A DNA stretch of 64,000 bases, taken from positions 1 to 64,000 of the forward strand of contig NZ_JARGNB010000001.1 in NCBI RefSeq assembly GCF_030167915.1. The letters are read 5' to 3'. Positions 1 through 7,977 of this stretch are shown here, one piece after another. The translations under genes were made by a program, and so were the position numbers. The notes beneath the pieces were generated by a model. That model was not told where the DNA came from and searched no databases. It saw only the letters and a list, made by a program, of their open reading frames with translations. The first letter of the stretch is position 1; each line of letters starts with the position of its first letter. The DNA is from Aquabacterium humicola. Its GTDB lineage: Bacteria > Pseudomonadota > Gammaproteobacteria > Burkholderiales > Burkholderiaceae_C.

Positions 1-22
1 CAGCTTGAAGGCCTGCAGACCC

Positions 23-322
23 TCACCGATACTGCCCCCACTCGGCTGCCCGCTGTGGCGCGCTGAGTACCGTGCGTCTCAGCCTTGTCCGGGCTGTGGA
101 CCTACACCACGGGTTGGGACGCGACCAGCGGGTCGCTCCCATTGGCCTTGCCGGATCCATACGCGCGATCTTTTCTCGGTCCGACAGCGACTTCGTCACG
201 ACATCGAACGTTTCGATGGCGTCATTGGCAATCTCGTGGTAGGTCGATGGCCCGAGGAGGATGGATCGACGTTTGGACAGGAACGCGGACTCCTGCAATG
301 GTGAAAGATCGTATGCGCTCAT
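23..322 (-). CDS. candidate immunity protein of the T6SS effector (99 aa, possibly disrupted)
   Basis: This small reading frame starts 14 bases downstream of the effector stop on the same strand, where a cognate immunity gene is expected. Residues 1-65 look like a normal acidic/hydrophobic protein (MSAYDLSPLQ start). The last 35 or so residues are Arg/Pro-rich, as in an out-of-frame translation. Another minus frame near positions 1-60 reads more naturally, so a frameshift within about 100-130 is possible. I recognise no family. The role rests only on position, and the gene may be intact, frameshifted or a chance frame. Confidence 0.35.
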   Translation of the reverse strand: MSAYDLSPLQESAFLSKRRSILLGPSTYHEIANDAIETFDVVTKSLSDREKIARMDPARPMGATRWSRPNPWCRSTARTRLRRTVLSAPQRAAEWGQYR

Positions 323-336
323 GGATCGAGTCGAGG

Positions 337-1842
337 CTATTTGCTCAAGATGGTGTCGGGCAGCGCAACCAGTGGTGGCTGAACTTCGTGATGGTGCCCT
401 TGAGGCTTTTCGTGACGATGCTTCTGCCTGCCAGTCACCATGAGGATCCAGCGCGCGTAGGGCGGGGTCGAGATGTCGTCGAGTAGCAGGTTCTTCCAGT
501 AGCGCTTGACTTGGCGATTGAGTTCCAGTCCTTGTGGCGTCAATCGCTCGTCGGGCAGCGACTTGTAGATCCAAAGGTGACTCATCTGCACCCCCTTGGT
601 CTTCGTCTCCGCCAACCCCGATTGCCCCGGCTTCTTCTTCAAGGCGTCATCGGCCGTCTTGCCGTCGATCTTCGTCTTGGTGGACACGCCATCGCGCTTG
701 TCGTTCTCGAAGATGTTGGGCACGGGCTTGTCGCCGGCCGCCGTGGCCGGCGTGGGGTTGCTGGCCTCGTCTGCACTGAGACTTGCCAGTTGCGTCCGGA
801 TGTCCTCTGGCAGCGCCTGCAGGAATCCGAAGGCACCTAGCAGGCTGCTCTTGGTCTCGCCGATCACGCCTGGTCGCGTCGTGCTGCCTTGCTGGACCCA
901 GACGTGGTCGATGCCTTGGCGTCCCGGACGATCGGTTTCCTCCCACAAGCGGCCGCCATTGTTGGCCTTCTTGAGATTGCGCTTGCTGCGGGCCACCCAG
1001 TAGTCGGCCATGTGCTCGCCTGGCACGCCGGTCCGGAAGTCCTGTTTCTTCTTTGCCGCTCGACGCTGCTCGGTGCGTGGCTTATCGGGCGTGGAAGTCG
1101 GCTTGTCGCTACGGTCCCGCTTCACGTCCTTCGGGCCGATCTTCGGGTCAGCGCCGGCAGCGCGCCCACCACCACCGGATGCGCTCGAAGGCGCCGATGA
1201 CTTGGCGGGCGTTCCATGTGCAGTGCTGCTCGGCACCTTGTCGCCCAGCGCCTTGTTCCACATCGCCTTGAGCTCGACGATGGCCTCGTCGAGCATCTTC
1301 GGCGCCTGCTTGCGCATCTGCTTCAGCTGCTCGATGAGCAGGTTCACTTCGCCGCGCCCCATGACCGTCTTCACGACCCATGAGTCGAGGCCATCGATGA
1401 ACGAGGCAATCACCTTGTCGAAGCTGCCCCTGACGGTGCTCGCGACCTGGCCCCAGTTGATGTCGCGAAAGAAGCGATCGACGTTGCCGCGGATCGCCGG
1501 CGACAGGCCATCGAGGATGCGAGGCAGCGAATCGCCACGCTTCAGCAGCCTGAATGTCGTCTTCAGCGCATCACCGGCGGCGGGAATGCAGCCGACAAGG
1601 GTGATGGCCATCTCGAGCCATGCCATTGGGTTGCCCGGCGCGCCGGCAATGGCGATGACGCCGAGCACGATGTCCCTCACGTCCATCGCCTGGCCGATAC
1701 CCGGAACGACCCCGAGAATGCCGGAAACGATGATCTGCGAGGGCGAGTCGCCCGCGCCGGTGACGATGCCCTTGAGCCACGTCCCCACGTCGTCGTCAGC
1801 CGCCTTGACGGCGCCCTTGACTGCAGCGGTCGTTGCCGTCAT
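337..1842 (-). CDS. T6SS cargo effector with PD-(D/E)XK-type nuclease motif
   Basis: A 501-residue protein whose ATG overlaps the vgrG stop by four bases (ATGA), so the two are translationally coupled. Residues 35-100 hold two glycine/alanine-rich hydrophobic stretches (around VVPGIGQAMD and MAITLVGCIP), like the pre-toxin region of other spike-linked effectors. Residues 205-268 form a low-complexity Ser/Gly/Lys linker. The C-terminal part has D312 (GIDHVW) followed by E329-T-K331 (GETKS), the D...ExK arrangement of PD-(D/E)XK nucleases. No secretion signal is seen, consistent with loading on VgrG. I infer an antibacterial DNase; exact family and target are unknown. The tail is rich in His/Lys. 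Confidence 0.6.
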   Translation of the reverse strand: MTATTAAVKGAVKAADDDVGTWLKGIVTGAGDSPSQIIVSGILGVVPGIGQAMDVRDIVLGVIAIAGAPGNPMAWLEMAITLVGCIPAAGDALKTTFRLLKRGDSLPRILDGLSPAIRGNVDRFFRDINWGQVASTVRGSFDKVIASFIDGLDSWVVKTVMGRGEVNLLIEQLKQMRKQAPKMLDEAIVELKAMWNKALGDKVPSSTAHGTPAKSSAPSSASGGGGRAAGADPKIGPKDVKRDRSDKPTSTPDKPRTEQRRAAKKKQDFRTGVPGEHMADYWVARSKRNLKKANNGGRLWEETDRPGRQGIDHVWVQQGSTTRPGVIGETKSSLLGAFGFLQALPEDIRTQLASLSADEASNPTPATAAGDKPVPNIFENDKRDGVSTKTKIDGKTADDALKKKPGQSGLAETKTKGVQMSHLWIYKSLPDERLTPQGLELNRQVKRYWKNLLLDDISTPPYARWILMVTGRQKHRHEKPQGHHHEVQPPLVALPDTILSK

Positions 1843-4800
1843 GCCTTGCCCTCGCCGCCTTCGGGATGCTCGGCTCGGTAGTCCTCGTACTTCAGCGCCT
1901 GCTCGGCCGGCGAATCGGTGCGGTAGTCGTCGATGTACATCTCCACGTCTTCGCTGATCGTGCCGCCTTCTTCGCCGACGGTTCCGAACATGGCGGCGAT
2001 CTCGTCGGGAAAGTAATCGTCCTGCAGCGCGGCCATCTCCATGTCGCTGAAGGCCTGCAAGCGCTGCGCAGCCTCCTCCGCGTTGGCGACTGCGGAGCTG
2101 CCGAAGAAGGGGTTCGGCTTGCGCTCGCGCCGCGGCTTGGGGGCTTCGGCCGACTCGTTGAACGTGACCGTGTAGGGCTCATAGGGCACCCCGTCGAGGC
2201 GCGCGAAACCCCGGGCGTCGAGCTTGCCCCTGATCATGATCCCGCTGTCGAAGCGGATCGTGTAGTCGGCACCCGCCATCGGCACGGCAGCAACGTCGCG
2301 GTAGTTGAGTTCGATCCAGTGCTTCTGATTCGCCGGGTTCGGCAGGTTCGGCAGCTCGGGACTGCCACCCCCCGCCGGCATGAACTCGTGCGTGCTCATC
2401 GGCGCCGAGAACAGCCCCGGCATCGTGAACGTGATGTCCCCGCCCTCCAGCACGATCGAGCTCTCGCCGTCGCGCAGCTCGATGCGGTTCTTCGCATCGA
2501 TGTGGATCTCGTCGTTGACCGAGATCACGGTCAGTTCCTGGTCGGCCAGCAGCTGCATCGCGTCGGTGTGCGCGCGCAGGGACACCGGCCCGCTGGCGGC
2601 GAAGGCCTTGACGCCGCCTTCGTGGGCGTAGAGGCTGGTGGTGCGGCCGGAGACGGACGAGAAGGTGTGCGCGGCGGTCTGCTGCAGGTCGCCGTGGGCG
2701 GTGACCGTGAGGTCCTGGCCGGACATCGCGGCGATCTGCGCTTCGGTGGCGAAGGCGGTGCTGGCGGTCGCGTCGAGCGCGATCACCGGGTCGGCGAAGG
2801 CGTGCACCGGGTCGGTGTCGCCGCGCTGCGCGTCCTGCTGCCGTGCGGGCTGGCCGCCGACGGCGCCCTCGTGCCTGCCGCGTTGCGCCAGGTCGATCGC
2901 ATCGCCGAACCGCTGCATCGCCTGCTGTGCATCGTGCGTCGACAGGCCGTGGGCCTGGCCGTGGCGCGCCGCGGCTGTGAGCGTCTGGCCCAGCGCGCGC
3001 GCCGCCGTGAGCTTGCCCGCGGCCTCGTCGGCATCCATCTGCGTCGACTGCGCCGAGCCGTGGCTGCCGCTGCGCGCTGCCGTGCTGACCAGCAGCCCCT
3101 TGGCCGCACGCAGGCTCATCCAGGCCTGGCAGGCCATCTCGAAGCCCGAGCCGCGCCACGGGCCACGCTGCGCCGACGTCGAAGGCTGCTGGATCAGGTG
3201 GCCGAGGCCGACTTCGGCGGCGGTGTAGCTGCACAGCAGGCGCACGCGCATCTGGCCGGTGGCGTCGTCGAGCACCAGCTGGTTGAAGCCGGCGCCGTCG
3301 AGCGCATGCGTGAGAAGGCCGGAGATCACGCCGGGGTGGTTGATGCCCGAGTCGACGCCGGCGGCGTAGGGCGGCCGGTCGGGGCCGTTGTAGAGGCTGC
3401 CGACGATCAGCGGGCGGTCGATGTCGCCTTCGACGAACTGCACCGCCACCTCGGTGCCGAGGCGCGGCGTGAAGACCGCGCCCCAGTTCGCGCCGGCGGC
3501 CGGCAGCGCGACCCGGACCCAGGTGCCGGAACGCTCGTCGCCAGGCGCGTTGCCCTGGGCATCGGCGCTGCTGCTGTCGTGCGCCAGGCCCCCGGGCAGC
3601 GGCGCCACGCCGCGCTGCCACGGGAACTGGATCTTCACGCGGTGCTCGCGCTCGGTGGTCAGCGGCTCGCCGGGCACGCCGACGACCAGCGCCGTCTGCA
3701 GCCCCGGCGCGGTGGGCTTGCGCACGAAGCGCGGCACGACCGGTGCCGCCGATGGCGCGGCGTGGAAGTGGTTGCGGTAGGTCCCGCGTTCCAGGTCCGA
3801 CAGCTGCAGCAGCTTCGCGGCCTGCGCGCCGAGGTTGTTGGTCGCGTGGTGCTCGATGGCGAGCAGCGTGAATTGATTGTCGGCGCGCGCGTGGCTCACC
3901 GTCTGCGCCGTCGAGGCACCGTACAGCGCATGGTCGACCAGCGTGAAGCGCCGGCCGGCCTCGAAATGGCGCGTGCTGCCCTGGCCCTCGAAGCGCTTGA
4001 CGTCGAGCTCCAGCGCCTGCAGAGCAAGCCCGGCGGCGCGTTCGGCATGCGCCGGGTCGCGGTAGCGGTAGGCGCCCGCGCCGTCGTAGACCTCCAGTGC
4101 GGGCAGCTCGCCCAGCTCGAGCGCGCTGGCGATCTCGGCGCCCGTGCCGGCCAGGTGCTTGTAGTTCCACGACCCCAGGCTCACCGCGTTGGCCTGCAGC
4201 GAGCGACGCGTGGCGAAGGCGGTGATCGCATCGCGCTGGCCGGGCTCGTTCGCCGTGGGGTGCTGCGACGTGAAGCGCGCTTGGCCCAGCGATGGCCGCT
4301 CGGCCAGCCGGTCCGTGATCACCAGCGTGTGCAGTGCGCTCTTCGCGAGGCTCAGGTCGGCGCCGGAGTCGTCGTGCTCGAAGTGATAACTCAGGCCTTC
4401 CTCGGCCAGCAGGCGTGTCACGAATTGCAGGTCGCTCTCGCGGTACTGCACGCACAGGCTGCGTTCGTGCAGCGGTTCAGCGAGCTCGAAGCGGAAGTTG
4501 GCCTGCGGGTAGTCGGCGAAGACGTCCTCGACGATGGCGCGGGCGTCCCGGTCCTGCCAGACGAAGCAGTCGCGGCGCAGCGCCAGGAACTGCAGCCAGG
4601 GCCGCATCACGAGGCGGTATCGCGCCAGGCCACCGTCGGCCCCCAGCTGCGCGGCTTCGGTGACGTAGCCGTGCCACGGCTTGTACGAACCATTCGGCTG
4701 TAGCAGCCGCACGCTCATCTGCTCGCCGATGACGGTCTTGAGCTCGAAGTAGGCGGACGTGCTGACCGCCTCCACCACCAGCTCGAAGGGCTGGCTGACG

Positions 4801-4985
4801 GCGTCGCGCATCACCAGGCGCTCGGGCACCAGCGCCAGCTGCGGCAGCGCGGTGGCCATCTGCAGCAGGCGGCCGCGCTGGTCGATCAGCGCGGCGAAAT
4901 CGAGGCGGCTGCTCAGCGCCTTCAGCGGTTGCAGCATCGCGCCGAGCACATCCGGCCCCGCGCCCAGCCATGCCCCCGCATCCAT
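1839..4985 (-). CDS. vgrG: type VI secretion spike protein VgrG with C-terminal TTR-like adaptor
   Basis: VgrG forms the trimeric tip of the type VI secretion needle. The protein has the gp27/gp5-like body: a phage-baseplate N-terminal half, the conserved segment RVKIQFPWQR, then PRLGTEVAVQF and DIDRPLIVGSLYN. A DUF2345-type repeat region follows. Residues about 889-942 (GKLDARGFARLDGVPYEPYT) resemble the transthyretin-like extension that recruits cargo in other VgrGs. An acidic tail of about 100 residues ends the protein. I chose the ATG at 4985 (1048 aa) because a GAGAGAGGG ribosome site precedes it; an in-frame start 60 bases upstream exists. No tss core genes are in the window, so this looks like an orphan vgrG island, but the window edge is close. 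Confidence 0.9.
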   Translation of the reverse strand: MDAGAWLGAGPDVLGAMLQPLKALSSRLDFAALIDQRGRLLQMATALPQLALVPERLVMRDAVSQPFELVVEAVSTSAYFELKTVIGEQMSVRLLQPNGSYKPWHGYVTEAAQLGADGGLARYRLVMRPWLQFLALRRDCFVWQDRDARAIVEDVFADYPQANFRFELAEPLHERSLCVQYRESDLQFVTRLLAEEGLSYHFEHDDSGADLSLAKSALHTLVITDRLAERPSLGQARFTSQHPTANEPGQRDAITAFATRRSLQANAVSLGSWNYKHLAGTGAEIASALELGELPALEVYDGAGAYRYRDPAHAERAAGLALQALELDVKRFEGQGSTRHFEAGRRFTLVDHALYGASTAQTVSHARADNQFTLLAIEHHATNNLGAQAAKLLQLSDLERGTYRNHFHAAPSAAPVVPRFVRKPTAPGLQTALVVGVPGEPLTTEREHRVKIQFPWQRGVAPLPGGLAHDSSSADAQGNAPGDERSGTWVRVALPAAGANWGAVFTPRLGTEVAVQFVEGDIDRPLIVGSLYNGPDRPPYAAGVDSGINHPGVISGLLTHALDGAGFNQLVLDDATGQMRVRLLCSYTAAEVGLGHLIQQPSTSAQRGPWRGSGFEMACQAWMSLRAAKGLLVSTAARSGSHGSAQSTQMDADEAAGKLTAARALGQTLTAAARHGQAHGLSTHDAQQAMQRFGDAIDLAQRGRHEGAVGGQPARQQDAQRGDTDPVHAFADPVIALDATASTAFATEAQIAAMSGQDLTVTAHGDLQQTAAHTFSSVSGRTTSLYAHEGGVKAFAASGPVSLRAHTDAMQLLADQELTVISVNDEIHIDAKNRIELRDGESSIVLEGGDITFTMPGLFSAPMSTHEFMPAGGGSPELPNLPNPANQKHWIELNYRDVAAVPMAGADYTIRFDSGIMIRGKLDARGFARLDGVPYEPYTVTFNESAEAPKPRRERKPNPFFGSSAVANAEEAAQRLQAFSDMEMAALQDDYFPDEIAAMFGTVGEEGGTISEDVEMYIDDYRTDSPAEQALKYEDYRAEHPEGGEGKA

Positions 4986-5300
4986 TGCCCGCCCTCTCTC
5001 TTCGACGATGGGCGCGCATTGTGGACAGGGCTGGCCAACCGCCAACCCCTAAAGCCGATGGCCTGGTTACGCGGCGTTCGTGTAGGCGCGGGGCGCGGCG
5101 GGCACCTGGGGGGCACGAACGAAACCCAGTCGCGGGCGCCGGGCCTGCAGGCGTTTGTGGTGGATCAGCGTGCGGGTGCGGCTCATGGTCGGTCTCCGGT
5201 TCGAATGCCTGCAGCATCCGACGTGCCCGTTGCAGTGCCGTTCCTGCGACAGGTCGACACGTTTCGACTGTTGCGCGCGCAGCGGCAGAATCGGCGCGTG
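4986..5300. other. 315-bp intergenic region between divergent vgrG and DUF2796 gene
   Basis: No convincing gene is present. The stretch must hold the promoters of vgrG (minus) and the DUF2796 gene (plus). I see no clear sigma70 hexamer pair. An Arg-rich 39-codon minus-strand frame (5067-5186) has a GGAG upstream but no other support. Confidence 0.4.
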
Positions 5301-5813
5301 ATGAATTCATGGTCTGCCGTTCCGGTTGCGCTGCTGCTCGGCGCTGCAGTCGCGCCGCTGCCCGCGCAGGCCCAGCACCGCCATGGCGCGGTGCGCCTGG
5401 AGATCGCGGTCGAAGCGGCGTCGCTGGACGTGGCGCTCGATGCGCCGCTGGACGCGCTGCTCGGCTTCGAGCGGGCGCCGCGCACGGCCGCCGAGCGGGC
5501 GCAGGTCGATGCGATGTTCGCGGCGCTGAAAGCCGTGCCGCCGCCGCTGGCGGCGCCGGGCTGCACGCTGCAGAGCGCGGAGGCGGCGTCCGACGTGGTC
5601 AAGCCCGGCGCAAAAGCCGCGGAGCACGCCGACCTGCAGGCGCGATGGCGCTTCGCCTGCCGCGATGCCGCTTCGCTGCGCGCGCTGGACATCGGCGTGT
5701 TGATGAAGGCTTTTCCGCGCATCGCCCAGGTGGAGGCTGACGTCGCCACGGCGTCGGGGCAGTTCCGCGTGGCGCTGAAAAGGCCGGCGACCGAGCTGCG
5801 CTGGGGCCGCTGA
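5301..5813 (+). CDS. DUF2796 (ZrgA-like) periplasmic protein
   Basis: A 170-residue protein with a signal peptide (cleavage expected after LPAQA-Q, about residue 24). Then comes the DUF2796 signature HGAVRLEIAVEAASLDVAL followed by DAPLDALLGFERAPRTAAER. The family includes ZrgA of Vibrio cholerae, an accessory zinc-uptake protein. The His-rich metal-binding loop of classic ZrgA is missing here: only the HRH at the mature N-terminus remains. I start at the ATG at 5301, immediately after an in-frame GTG. No zinc ABC transporter genes are adjacent, so the zinc role is a family inference only. Confidence 0.75.
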   Translation: MNSWSAVPVALLLGAAVAPLPAQAQHRHGAVRLEIAVEAASLDVALDAPLDALLGFERAPRTAAERAQVDAMFAALKAVPPPLAAPGCTLQSAEAASDVVKPGAKAAEHADLQARWRFACRDAASLRALDIGVLMKAFPRIAQVEADVATASGQFRVALKRPATELRWGR

Positions 5814-5905
5814 GGGCGGCGCGCGGGTCTGTACACCCGGGAAAGGCCCGATCCCGACCGGCTTGCCCCGCCCGGGCCGGGCCTCTAGCATCGGCGACAT
5901 TGGAC

Positions 5906-5921
5906 GACCGACCGGTCGGTC
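5906..5921. promoter_or_regulatory. 16-bp perfect palindrome, probable TetR-family operator upstream of paaK
   Basis: GACCGACCGGTCGGTC reads identically on both strands and lies 71 bases before the start of the phenylacetate-CoA ligase gene. ACCGACCGGTCGGT-type palindromes are typical operators of TetR regulators of acyl-CoA and phenylacetate genes. The operon's second gene encodes a TetR protein, so autoregulation is the simplest reading. Confidence 0.65.
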
Positions 5922-5992
5922 AATCGTCCGGGCGGTGGTTGCCCGGGCGACCCTTCGTCCGGCCTGTGTCCGGTGCTCCAGGAGATGGACCG

Positions 5993-7300
5993 ATGCCCGT
6001 CAAGCAATCCCGTGCCGAAGAGCTCGAGCCGATCGAACGCGCCAGCCGCGATCAGATCGAGGCGCTGCAGCTCGAGCGGCTGCAGGCGATGCTCGCGCGG
6101 GTCTACGACCGTGTGCCGCACTACCGCCAGGCCTTCGACGCCCACGGCGTGCACCCCTCGGACTGCCGCGCGCTCGCCGACCTCGCGAAGTTCCCGTTCA
6201 CCACCAAGGCCGACCTGCGCGCGCACTACCCGTTCGGCCTCTTCGCGGTGCCGCGCGAGCAGGTGGCGCGCGTGCACGCGTCGTCGGGCACCACCGGCAA
6301 GCCCACCGTCGTCGGCTACACGCAGAAGGACATCGACACCTGGGCGCAGCTGATGGCGCGCTCGCTGCGCGCGTCGGGCCTGCGGCCGGGCGACCTGGTG
6401 CACGTGGCCTATGGCTACGGCCTCTTCACCGGCGGCCTGGGGGCCCATTACGGCGCCGAGCGCCTGGGCTGCACGGTGATCCCGATGTCCGGCGGCCAGA
6501 CCGAGAAGCAGGTGCAACTGATCAACGACTTCCGGCCCGACGCGATCCTCGTCACGCCGAGCTACATGCAGGTGATCATCGAGGAGTTCCGGCGCCAGGG
6601 GCTGGACCCGCGCGCCATGTCGATCTCGGTCGGCGTCTTCGGCGCCGAGCCGTGGACCGAGGCGATGCGCGCCGAGATCGAGGCGGGCGCCGACATCGAC
6701 GCGGTCGACATCTACGGCCTGTCCGAGGTGATGGGCCCCGGCGTCGCCAACGAGTGCATCGAGAGCAAGGACGGCCCGGTGATCTGGGAGGACCATTTCC
6801 TGCCCGAGATCATCGACCCCGACACCGGCGCGGTGCTGCCCGAAGGCAGCGAGGGCGAGCTCGTCTTCACCACGCTGACCAAGGAAGCGCTCCCGCTGGT
6901 GCGCTACCGCACGCGCGACCTGACGCGTCTGCTGCCGCCGACCGCGCGCAGCATGCGCCGGATGGCCAAGCTGGTCGGCCGCAGCGACGACATGCTGATC
7001 ATCCGCGGCGTCAACCTGTTCCCGACGCAGGTCGAGGAGCTGGTGCTCGCGCACGGGCAGCTGGCGGGCCAGTACCAGCTGGTCGTCAGCCGCGAGGCGC
7101 TGCTCGACGAGCTGACCGTGCGCTGCGAGCTGCTGCCCGAACATGCCGGTGCCGACCGCGCGGCGATCGGCGAGGCGCTGGCGCAGCGCATCAAGAACCT
7201 GATCGGCGTCAGCGCGGCGGTGGACATCGGCCTGCCGGAATCGATCGAACGCACGCTGGTCGGCAAGGCGCGCCGCGTGGTCGACAAGCGGCCCCGCTGA
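5993..7300 (+). CDS. paaK: phenylacetate-CoA ligase
   Basis: Predicted to activate phenylacetate (or a related aryl acid) to its CoA thioester with ATP, the entry step of aerobic phenylacetate breakdown. The 435-residue length is normal for the family. The adenylate-forming P-loop SSGTTGKPT is at residues 97-105, with DIYGLSEVMGPG and YRTRDLT further on. The start has AGGAGA about eight bases upstream. It is the first gene of a three-gene operon with a TetR regulator and a periplasmic binding protein. No paaABCDE epoxidase genes lie nearby, so this is probably an auxiliary or peripheral ligase; substrate may differ from phenylacetate. Confidence 0.88.
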   Translation: MPVKQSRAEELEPIERASRDQIEALQLERLQAMLARVYDRVPHYRQAFDAHGVHPSDCRALADLAKFPFTTKADLRAHYPFGLFAVPREQVARVHASSGTTGKPTVVGYTQKDIDTWAQLMARSLRASGLRPGDLVHVAYGYGLFTGGLGAHYGAERLGCTVIPMSGGQTEKQVQLINDFRPDAILVTPSYMQVIIEEFRRQGLDPRAMSISVGVFGAEPWTEAMRAEIEAGADIDAVDIYGLSEVMGPGVANECIESKDGPVIWEDHFLPEIIDPDTGAVLPEGSEGELVFTTLTKEALPLVRYRTRDLTRLLPPTARSMRRMAKLVGRSDDMLIIRGVNLFPTQVEELVLAHGQLAGQYQLVVSREALLDELTVRCELLPEHAGADRAAIGEALAQRIKNLIGVSAAVDIGLPESIERTLVGKARRVVDKRPR

Positions 7301-7311
7301 AAACTCGCCGC

Positions 7312-7977
7312 ATGGCCCGCGTCCGCAGCGCCGCTTTCGACGACCAGCGCGAGACCATCCTCGCGCAGGCGGCCGCGCTCTTTGCGCGTCAGGGCTACAC
7401 GGCGACCTCGATGAACGAGGTCGCCGCGGCCTGCGGCATCTCCAAGCCCACGCTCTACCACTATGTGCGCGACAAGCACGAGCTGCTGCTGTCGGTGGCC
7501 GAGGCGCATGTCGCGCGGCTGGAGGCGCTGGTGGCCGCGGTGGCCGTCGAGCAGCTGGCGCCGCGCGCGCGCCTGCAGGCGCTGGTGTCGCGCTTCGTGC
7601 TCGCCTACGCCGACGCGCAGCACGAGCACCGCGTGCTGACCGAGGACGTGAAGTTCCTCGATGCCGAGGCGCGCGAGCGCGTGCTCGCCGGCGAGCGCCG
7701 CGTCGTCGCCGCGTTCGCCGACGCGGTGCACGCGCTGCGGCCCGAGCTCGCCGAGGCGGCGCTCGCGAAGCCGCTCGCGATGCTGCTGTTCGGCATGATC
7801 AACTGGATGTTCACCTGGCTGAAGCCGGGCGGACGCTACGACCACGCGGCGATGGCGCCGGTGGTGGTCGACCTGTTCCTCGGCGGTCTCGGGGCCGTGC
7901 AGGCCCCGGGCCCGCAGTCCGCTTCCGCGGCCGCCCGACGTTCGACGATGACCACGAAGAAGGAGACCCTGCTGTGA
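7312..7977 (+). CDS. TetR-family transcriptional regulator
   Basis: A 221-residue repressor with an N-terminal helix-turn-helix (residues about 12-58, including ARQGYTATSMNEVAAACGIS and KPTLYHYVRDK) and a helical ligand-binding C-terminal domain. It starts 11 bases after paaK and its TGA overlaps the GTG start of the next gene. The palindrome at 5906-5921 is its likely operator. Aryl-CoA or acyl-CoA effectors are usual for regulators placed next to CoA ligases; the effector here is not shown by sequence. Confidence 0.87.
   Translation: MARVRSAAFDDQRETILAQAAALFARQGYTATSMNEVAAACGISKPTLYHYVRDKHELLLSVAEAHVARLEALVAAVAVEQLAPRARLQALVSRFVLAYADAQHEHRVLTEDVKFLDAEARERVLAGERRVVAAFADAVHALRPELAEAALAKPLAMLLFGMINWMFTWLKPGGRYDHAAMAPVVVDLFLGGLGAVQAPGPQSASAAARRSTMTTKKETLL

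Noticed and set aside
1833-4703. Very long plus-strand open frame opposite vgrG (over 950 codons)
   Set aside because: Its product is dominated by Arg/Ala/Val/His repeats, the antisense shadow of a well-supported VgrG gene.
5067-5186. 39-codon minus-strand frame with GGAG upstream, in the vgrG leader
   Set aside because: Arg/Pro-rich composition typical of non-coding high-GC frames and no recognisable family; a decent ribosome site alone is not enough.
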